The translations under genes and the position numbers were made by a program. DNA of 64,000 nt from Anabaena lutea FACHB-196 (lineage in GTDB: Bacteria > Cyanobacteriota > Cyanobacteriia > Cyanobacteriales > Nostocaceae). Below are positions 58,659 to 64,000 of this stretch, in pieces. Within the stretch, counting starts at the first letter, position 1. Each line of letters opens with the position of its first letter. The stretch is taken from NCBI RefSeq assembly GCF_014698305.1, contig NZ_JACJST010000004.1, positions 62,001 to 126,000 of the forward strand, written 5' to 3'. Below the pieces are notes generated by a model. The model searched no databases. It saw nothing but the letters and a program-made list of their open reading frames with translations, and was not told the origin of the DNA.

Positions 58659-58696
58659 AAAATGTAAAGACATTTTCTGAAAAATCTTTACATTTT
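58659..58696 (-). terminator. Stem-loop downstream of gcvH
   Basis: Perfect 12-bp arms aaaatgtaaaga (58659-58670) and tctttacatttt (58685-58696) with a 14-base loop, 24 bases beyond the gcvH stop in its direction of transcription. AT-rich, with TTTT at the end of the stem, so a plausible terminator. Confidence 0.55.
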
Positions 58697-58719
58697 AGAT
58701 TTGGTGAATTTTGAATGAT

Positions 58720-59112
58720 TTACACGCCTTCTACCAAAGCACTATATTCATCTGCCGTCAAGGAATCTTCAAAAACTTCTCCTGGGTCATTGACACGCAG
58801 TTTCAGGAACCAGCCTTCACCATAGGGGTCATCTGCTATGTCTTCGGGGGAGTCAATCAATTCCTGATTACGTTCTACTACTGTACCAGAAATTGGTGAA
58901 TTCAGTGTTTCAACTGCTTTTACTGACTCAATAGTACCAAGGCTATCTCCCTTAGACACAGCATCACCAATCTCTAGTAAATCTAAAAATACAATATCAC
59001 CCAATTGGTTTAGGGCATACTGAGTAATACCAATAGTGGCGATTTCGCCATCTAACCGTGCATATTCATGAGAATCTAGATATCGCAAATCCTGCGGATA
59101 TTCCAAAGACAT
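58720..59112 (-). CDS. gcvH: Glycine cleavage system H protein
   Basis: The lipoyl-bearing shuttle protein of the glycine cleavage complex, important in cyanobacterial photorespiration. The 130 aa have the lipoylation site IESVKAVETL with Lys65, and GDIVFLDLLEIGDAVSKGDS before it. Length and motifs are normal. It follows gcvT by 81 bases on the same strand and is probably co-transcribed. The P-protein gene does not follow, although it often does in relatives. Confidence 0.96.
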   Translation of the reverse strand: MSLEYPQDLRYLDSHEYARLDGEIATIGITQYALNQLGDIVFLDLLEIGDAVSKGDSLGTIESVKAVETLNSPISGTVVERNQELIDSPEDIADDPYGEGWFLKLRVNDPGEVFEDSLTADEYSALVEGV

Positions 59113-59193
59113 ACTACTTCCTCTTCCACATTAAAAAATTAGTGTTATCACAGTAACCTAAAGTACATTATTCCTCAAAAACATCACAGTTTA

Positions 59194-60330
59194 TCAGTTC
59201 GTGAGACGATTTTTTGAGCGATAAAATGGACGCTTCACAACTACTGTGGGAAAAGCTTTACCGCGAATTTCCACTTCTAGCTGCTGTTTGACAGTTGCTA
59301 AATGGGTGGGAACGTAAGCTAAGGCTATGGGATAGCCTAGTGTGGGTGAGAGAGTACCACTAGATACTTCTCCTACTACTTGCCCTGATGATAATACTGG
59401 GTAGCCGTGACGGGCAATGTTGCGGGCTTGGGTTTGTAAACCTACAAGTTTACGCTGCACTCCCTTAGTTTTTTGCTGTTCTAAAACAGTACGCCCAATA
59501 AAATTGCCTTTGGTATCTAAATGAACTAACCATCTCAAACCAGCCTCTAAGGGTGTGGTGGTATCGTCAATATCTTGCCCATAAAGCGCCATCGCTGCTT
59601 CGAGACGGAGAGTATCTCGACAACCAAGCCCACAGGGTACGATACCAATATTATATAGACTTTGCCATAATTTTATCCCTACTTCGGGATCTACCATGAC
59701 TTCAAAGCCATCTTCGCCAGTATAGCCTGTGCGGGCTAGGAATGCGGGTTCTCCAAAGATGGTTGTTTCTAAATGCCCAAAGGCTTTAATTGGAGATAAG
59801 TCTGCTGTCACCAAAGATTGAAGTTGGTTAGTAGCTGTTGGGCCTTGAACTGCAATTAAGACTTTATCCCGTGAGAGATCTTGAAATTCAATTGTATCAG
59901 TATCCAGATGTTTCAAGATCCAGCTTTTGTCTTTATCAGTAGTTGAGGCATTGACGATAATTACTAATTTTTCAATACCAATGTTATCTGTACCTTGGTA
60001 GTAAATAATGATATCGTCAATAATTCCGCCTTGGGGATTTAACAATACTGTGTATTGTGCTTGACCTGGTTGCAGACGACTCAAATCTGAGGGAACTAAA
60101 TTTTGCAGCTGAGATATCAGGTTTTTCCCTTGGAGGGTAAATTTGCCCATGTGGGAAATATCGAACATCCCAGCGGTGTTTCTGACAGCTTGGTGTTCTT
60201 GGGTAATACCGCTATATTGTACGGGCATTTCCCAGCCACCAAAGCTAGTAAAGCGGGCTTTGAGTTCTACACCCGTTGAATATAAAGGGGTTCGCGCTAG
60301 AAATTCGGTGATATTTTCTTGATTAGTCAC
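59194..60330 (-). CDS. gcvT: Glycine cleavage system T protein (aminomethyltransferase)
   Basis: Transfers the methylene group from aminomethyl-lipoyl H protein to tetrahydrofolate, releasing ammonia. The 378 aa show FTSFGGWEMPVQYSGITQEH and RNTAGMFDISHMGK near the N-terminus, GYTGEDGFEV in the centre and the C-terminal barrel (GYPVLSSGQVVGEVSSG). The start is a GTG at 60330. No glycine riboswitch-like sequence was recognised in the 165 bases before it, which instead contain a GC-rich repeat phrase. It is divergent from the pentapeptide gene. Confidence 0.96.
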   Translation of the reverse strand: MTNQENITEFLARTPLYSTGVELKARFTSFGGWEMPVQYSGITQEHQAVRNTAGMFDISHMGKFTLQGKNLISQLQNLVPSDLSRLQPGQAQYTVLLNPQGGIIDDIIIYYQGTDNIGIEKLVIIVNASTTDKDKSWILKHLDTDTIEFQDLSRDKVLIAVQGPTATNQLQSLVTADLSPIKAFGHLETTIFGEPAFLARTGYTGEDGFEVMVDPEVGIKLWQSLYNIGIVPCGLGCRDTLRLEAAMALYGQDIDDTTTPLEAGLRWLVHLDTKGNFIGRTVLEQQKTKGVQRKLVGLQTQARNIARHGYPVLSSGQVVGEVSSGTLSPTLGYPIALAYVPTHLATVKQQLEVEIRGKAFPTVVVKRPFYRSKNRLTN

Positions 60331-60495
60331 AGGTAGTTAGTTTTGCGTGCGATAGCGGGTACGCTTGCCGTAGGCATCGCACCTCAACATCTATCTATCC
60401 TACGAGATGGTTTCTAATTTAGCAGACTTTCTTCAGTCCTTCCTTAGTACTGTTTAATAATTAATAGTGCAATTGTTGAGATTTATTAAGCAAAG

Positions 60496-60987
60496 ATGAT
60501 GAAGTTATTCGCTAGTTTTGTTTTAGCTGTGGTGCTGTTTGTGTTTCCTCTATCAGCACAAGCCGCAAGTTCTTCTAGTGTAACTAGTTCTCTGATTAAC
60601 AAGGGAGACGCTGGAAAGGACTATTCTGGTCAAAGTTTAGTCGGGACTGAGTTTACTAGCGTGAAGTTAGAGAAGACTAACTTTAGCAATGCTGATTTAC
60701 GCGGTGTGGTGTTTAACGGTGCTTTGTTAGAAGGTGTAAATCTGCATGGAGTCGATTTTAGTCAAGGGATTGCTTATCTATCAAGGTTTAAAAACGCTGA
60801 TTTTAGTGATGCGGTATTTACAGATGCCATGATGCTACGTTCAACTTTTGATGATATTGATATCACTGGGGCTGATTTTAGCAATGCCATTTTAGATATG
60901 ACACAGGTGAAAAAACTCTGTACAAAAGCCAGTGGTGTTAACTCGAAAACTGGTGTAGACACTCGTGAGTCTTTAGGATGTAAGTAG
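60496..60987 (+). CDS. Exported pentapeptide-repeat protein
   Basis: A 163-aa protein with a signal peptide (about residues 1-24, ending SAQAASS), likely in the thylakoid lumen or periplasm. Pentapeptide repeats of the A(D/N)LXX type fill about residues 50-135 (TNFSNADLRGVVFNGALLEG, KNADFSDAVF, TGADFSNAIL), forming a right-handed beta-helix. Two C-terminal Cys residues (KKLC and SLGC) may form a disulfide. Lumenal relatives exist in plants; the role is unknown. A stem-loop follows the stop codon. Confidence 0.9.
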   Translation: MMKLFASFVLAVVLFVFPLSAQAASSSSVTSSLINKGDAGKDYSGQSLVGTEFTSVKLEKTNFSNADLRGVVFNGALLEGVNLHGVDFSQGIAYLSRFKNADFSDAVFTDAMMLRSTFDDIDITGADFSNAILDMTQVKKLCTKASGVNSKTGVDTRESLGCK

Positions 60988-61001
60988 AATCCCATACTTT
61001 T

Positions 61002-61034
61002 AAGTTTCCCCCTCACAAAACAGCGGGGGAACTT
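61002..61034 (+). terminator. Stem-loop after the pentapeptide gene
   Basis: The arms aagtttccccc (61002-61012) and gggggaactt (61025-61034) form a strong GC-rich stem 15 bases after the stop codon. No T-run follows, so termination is likely but not certain. Confidence 0.55.
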
Positions 61035-61104
61035 AGATGACTTTAATGGTTCTCTAAGAGGATATCTGAAAACTTTTTCGTGTGGTATCTAACACTTGTA
61101 GATC

Positions 61105-61185
61105 CTCCTAAATCCTCCTTAAAAAGGAGGACTTTGAGTAATTTATCCCCCCTGGGAAAGGGGGGTGAGGGGGGATCTTGATCAA
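61105..61185. repeat. Dispersed palindromic repeat
   Basis: Two hairpins in a row: tcctcctt/aaggagga at 61113-61131 with a three-base loop, and cccccc/gggggg at 61147-61165. The wording (cctccttaaaaaggagg, cccctcacccccc in reverse) is typical of intergenic repeats in cyanobacterial genomes. The rest of the gap to the tRNA holds nothing else. Confidence 0.5.
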
Positions 61186-61338
61186 TTCTGATACTTCTCA
61201 GACATCCTCTAAGAGGACTCCTAAAAATAAATTATCCAATTTCACCGCGTCGAAACGACTTTTTCTCCCTCCGCGACCTACTCCCTGCTCCTCTGCCCTA
61301 AAAGCGATAGGATATTCTTTTATTTAGAAGTATCTAGA

Positions 61339-61411
<73 letters not shown>

Positions 61412-61505
61412 GTTAATTGCATTTTTTATAATGCCTTAATGATTAGTATTTTGTCAAGTGTGTATTGATTAAATATGAACTTTTATGTGTCATCTTCAGC
61501 ACTTG

Positions 61506-61697
61506 TTAAGAAATTTGCAGCAAATAGCTCATACAATGCCCCATGAGAAAATACACTACTAACATAGCCGCTGCCGCTACGGCGACCAATGTACCAGCTA
61601 ACATCAAAGAAAATTCTTTGTGTTCAACAGCCTTTTCCATCAGGTGTAGCGACCAGGCTACCAGCGCTACATCAAAAATTAAAATAGGAATCAACAT
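61506..61697 (-). CDS. Small two-helix membrane protein, 63 aa
   Basis: The product is almost entirely two hydrophobic helices (about residues 2-20 and 31-52) with a charged loop between them (MEKAVEHKEFS). The ATG start and lack of simple-sequence bias make it look genuine, and I believe such proteins are conserved in Nostocales, though I cannot name a family. It lies between the tRNA and hisF, on the same strand as both. Confidence 0.55.
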   Translation of the reverse strand: MLIPILIFDVALVAWSLHLMEKAVEHKEFSLMLAGTLVAVAAAAMLVVYFLMGHCMSYLLQIS

Positions 61698-61799
61698 ATT
61701 TCTTAATATTACTTCATACTTGTAAATTTATATTAACACTCTTTTGGCAAACTGTGTCTAACCTTGGGTAGATGTGGTTGATTCCTATCCCTTTCCTGA

Positions 61800-62570
61800 T
61801 CAAGGTAATCGTACAGAAACAGAGCGATCGCGTAAATAATTTTTGATTTGGGCGACGCTTAATTGGCCAAAATGTAACAAAGATGCCAATAATGCCGCTT
61901 CGGCTTTACCTGCTGTCAAAGCCTCATGGATGTGTTCACAATTGCCAGCACCACCAGAAGCAATAACGGGAACTTCTACAGCTTGAGCGATCGCTCGCGT
62001 TAACTCTAGGTCATAACCGGCTTGAGTGCCATCGGCATCCATACTCGTAACTAACAATTCACCTGCCCCCCGCTTTACAACTTCTTGCGCCCACAGTAAG
62101 GCATCTTTACCTGTATTTTCTCTGCCACCACGAACGTACACATCCCACCCAGGATTAGTGGGGTCAACTCTGCGCCTAGCATCAATAGCAACAACTATGC
62201 ATTGATTCCCAAAGCGATCGCTTGCCCGATTGATCAAGTCTGGGTCGCGGACTGCCGCAGAATTAATACTAACTTTGTCAGCCCCAGCTCGTAACAAACC
62301 TTTAACATTTTCTAAGGTTTGGATACCACCACCCACAGTTAAGGGAATAAAGACCTGTTCAGCAGTTCGGTAAACCACATCAATAATTGTATCCCGGTCT
62401 TCATGAGTCGCCGTAATATCCAGAAACACTAACTCATCAGCCCCAGCTTCGTTATAAACCTTGGCCAGTTCTACGGGATCACCTGCATCCTTAAGATCAA
62501 TAAAGTTAACTCCTTTAACAACCCGTCCCGCCTTGACATCCAAGCAAGGTAAAATTCTTTTAGATAACAT
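61800..62570 (-). CDS. hisF: Imidazole glycerol phosphate synthase cyclase subunit HisF
   Basis: With HisH it makes imidazole glycerol phosphate and AICAR, linking histidine and purine synthesis. The 256 aa form one TIM barrel. Catalytic Asp11 lies in [18 protein letters not shown] and the second catalytic Asp in VVAIDARRR; phosphate-binding elements include [11 protein letters not shown] and [12 protein letters not shown]. Length is normal. It is divergent from ruvB, with 155 bases between the starts. Confidence 0.97.
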   Translation of the reverse strand: MLSKRILPCLDVKAGRVVKGVNFIDLKDAGDPVELAKVYNEAGADELVFLDITATHEDRDTIIDVVYRTAEQVFIPLTVGGGIQTLENVKGLLRAGADKVSINSAAVRDPDLINRASDRFGNQCIVVAIDARRRVDPTNPGWDVYVRGGRENTGKDALLWAQEVVKRGAGELLVTSMDADGTQAGYDLELTRAIAQAVEVPVIASGGAGNCEHIHEALTAGKAEAALLASLLHFGQLSVAQIKNYLRDRSVSVRLP

Positions 62571-62725
62571 AATGACTTTCGTTCTCCAGGTAATTGCCGG
62601 AATTTAAATTCTAAATTGCCTTGCGTATTTCTAACCGAAAATTTTTGAGCCGATACGATATGAAGAAGTAATGGTTCCCATCTCCAATCCGAAGTCTAAA
62701 ATCTCAAATCCCCAATAGCTGAATT

Positions 62726-63847
62726 ATGGCGATAATCTCCTCGAAAAAAAGCGGACAAGAACCCAACGGACAACCAAAGCAGCAGAGGGAATCAACAAAA
62801 GCACGTTCTAGTCAAAACAAAGCCCCCTCAGAAGAGAATCTTTTGCTTTCAGAAGCAGCTATTGATGAAGAAGGGAAGCAAGAAGAGAGTATTCGACCCC
62901 AGCGATTTGCTGATTACATTGGCCAAAAAGACTTAAAGGATGTTTTAGAAATTGCCATTAAAGCTGCTAAGTCTAGGGCTGAAGTATTGGATCACCTGCT
63001 GCTGTATGGTCCACCTGGTTTGGGTAAAACCACAATGGCGATGATTCTAGCATCAGAAATGGGAGTAAATTGCAAAATTACCAGCGCCCCAGCTTTAGAA
63101 CGTCCACGGGATATAGTCGGGTTGCTGGTAAATCTCAAAGCCGGAGATGTGCTGTTTATTGATGAAATTCATCGGCTTTCGCGGATGACAGAAGAAATTC
63201 TCTATCCAGCGATGGAAGATTATCGCTTAGATATTACTGTGGGTAAGGGTTCTGGTGCCAGGATTAGAAGTATACCCCTGGTTAAGTTTACTTTGGTGGG
63301 TGCAACAACACGTGTAGGTGCGCTAACTTCACCTTTGCGCGATCGCTTTGGCTTAATTCAAAAACTGCGATTTTATGAAGTTGACGAACTCAGTCAAATT
63401 GTCCTCCGCACTGCTGAGTTATTACAAACCCCGGTCAACTTAGATGGTGCTAACGAAATTGCCAAACGTTCACGGGGAACTCCCAGAATCGCGAATAGAT
63501 TACTAAAACGTGTACGTGATTATGCTGAAGTTAAATTATCAGGAGAAATTACAGCAAGCATTGCGGCTGAAGCATTGCAACTATTTCAAGTAGACCCTTG
63601 TGGTTTAGATTGGACAGATAGAAAAATGTTAACTGTAATCATTGAAAACTTTAATGGTGGTCCAGTAGGATTAGAAACCATTGCTGCTGCAACTGGAGAA
63701 GACACCCAAACCATTGAAGAAGTTTATGAACCGTATTTAATGCAAATTGGCTATTTAAGCCGCACTCCTCGCGGTAGAGTCGCCACGACAGCAGCATATA
63801 AGCACATGGGATTTAAACCGCCTAATGAGCAATTATCACTACTGTGA
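62726..63847 (+). CDS. ruvB: Holliday junction branch migration helicase RuvB
   Basis: The motor ATPase of RuvABC recombination. Walker A is GPPGLGKT (95-102), Walker [14 protein letters not shown], sensor 1 [18 protein letters not shown], and the C-terminal winged helix ends [17 protein letters not shown]. The 373 aa exceed the usual 330-350 because of a polar N-terminal extension of about 50 residues ([19 protein letters not shown]), common in cyanobacterial RuvB. The ATG at 62726 is the first in frame. Confidence 0.97.
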   Translation: MAIISSKKSGQEPNGQPKQQRESTKARSSQNKAPSEENLLLSEAAIDEEGKQEESIRPQRFADYIGQKDLKDVLEIAIKAAKSRAEVLDHLLLYGPPGLGKTTMAMILASEMGVNCKITSAPALERPRDIVGLLVNLKAGDVLFIDEIHRLSRMTEEILYPAMEDYRLDITVGKGSGARIRSIPLVKFTLVGATTRVGALTSPLRDRFGLIQKLRFYEVDELSQIVLRTAELLQTPVNLDGANEIAKRSRGTPRIANRLLKRVRDYAEVKLSGEITASIAAEALQLFQVDPCGLDWTDRKMLTVIIENFNGGPVGLETIAAATGEDTQTIEEVYEPYLMQIGYLSRTPRGRVATTAAYKHMGFKPPNEQLSLL

Positions 63848-63849
63848 GC

Positions 63850-63912
63850 GGGGACACGGGGACGCGGAGATAGGAAGACGCGGAGACAGGGGGACGCGGA
63901 GACGCGGAGACA
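63850..63912. repeat. Low-complexity GACGCGGAGA repeat
   Basis: Irregular tandem copies of gacgcggagac follow the ruvB stop codon; the complement of this phrase is found at 19376-19412 and 19621-19664. The final 90 bases of the window show no gene. Confidence 0.55.
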
Positions 63913-64000
63913 AGTCCTGGACTTGAAACTAAAGTTGCGAGCAATATTACCAGGCCGAATATCACAGTCTCCCGCTACTATATGTTGAAAATCCCTCTAG

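Noticed and set aside
60331-60495. Possible glycine riboswitch before gcvT
   Set aside because: The leader contains a GC-rich dispersed repeat phrase and no recognisable paired glycine aptamer elements.

Overview
The window looks like chromosomal DNA of a filamentous, probably heterocyst-forming cyanobacterium (Nostoc/Anabaena/Calothrix type). Pointers are frequent HIP1 octamers (GCGATCGC), tandem heptamer repeats (ATTCGTA and GGGAACA), and typical cyanobacterial families: a PSRP-3/Ycf65 ribosomal protein, DUF3110, DUF1400 hydrolase, a CYP110-like P450, TamB and a PixGHIJL-type photosensory chemotaxis cluster. No genus can be fixed from sequence reading alone.

Layout. 0-8.4 kb: truB, a secreted DUF1400 hydrolase, a VanY-type carboxypeptidase with a DMT exporter, an AEC transporter and a DUF29 protein, with several dispersed repeats. 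8.4-14.7 kb: a phosphoribosyltransferase, a GPH-type MFS transporter, then an eroded accessory zone: DUF3037 beside an internally deleted HipA-like kinase, a decayed chrA fragment, a complete chrA, and a relic of an IscB/omega-RNA element cut off at a heptamer repeat. 14.7-25.4 kb: a glycerophosphodiesterase, a vWA protein, ligA, PBP2, and a polyamine ABC operon potA-potD-potB with no second permease. 25.6-36.7 kb: a five-gene minus-strand chemotaxis-like cluster (PatA-type regulator, CheY, CheW, multi-GAF methyl-accepting protein, hybrid CheA). Its receptor has five GAF domains repeating exactly every 183 residues, with cyanobacteriochrome-like Cys sites. 37.5-49.4 kb: murQ, DUF3110, a giant TamB, an operon-like set of sugar-permease, iron-sulfur photolyase and a small exported protein, then GIY-YIG, DUF2795 and PSRP-3 genes. 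49.4-51.2 kb: a CRISPR array of 19 identical 37-nt repeats with a leader but no cas genes. 51.3-57.4 kb: a HAD hydrolase, a P450, a membrane-anchored LbH/ACP/FkbH fusion and a dihydrofolate reductase. 57.4-64 kb: a TPR protein, gcvH and gcvT, a lumenal pentapeptide-repeat protein, tRNA-Ala(GGC), a small membrane protein, hisF and ruvB.

How it fits together. Most genes are single housekeeping genes or small groups. Three sets appear to work as units: the Pix-type pathway (sensor, adaptor, kinase, two response regulators), the polyamine importer, and the two glycine-cleavage proteins. The least ordinary items are the tandem GAF receptor, the FkbH fusion, the IscB/omega-RNA relic, the cas-less CRISPR array and two MITE-like repeat families.
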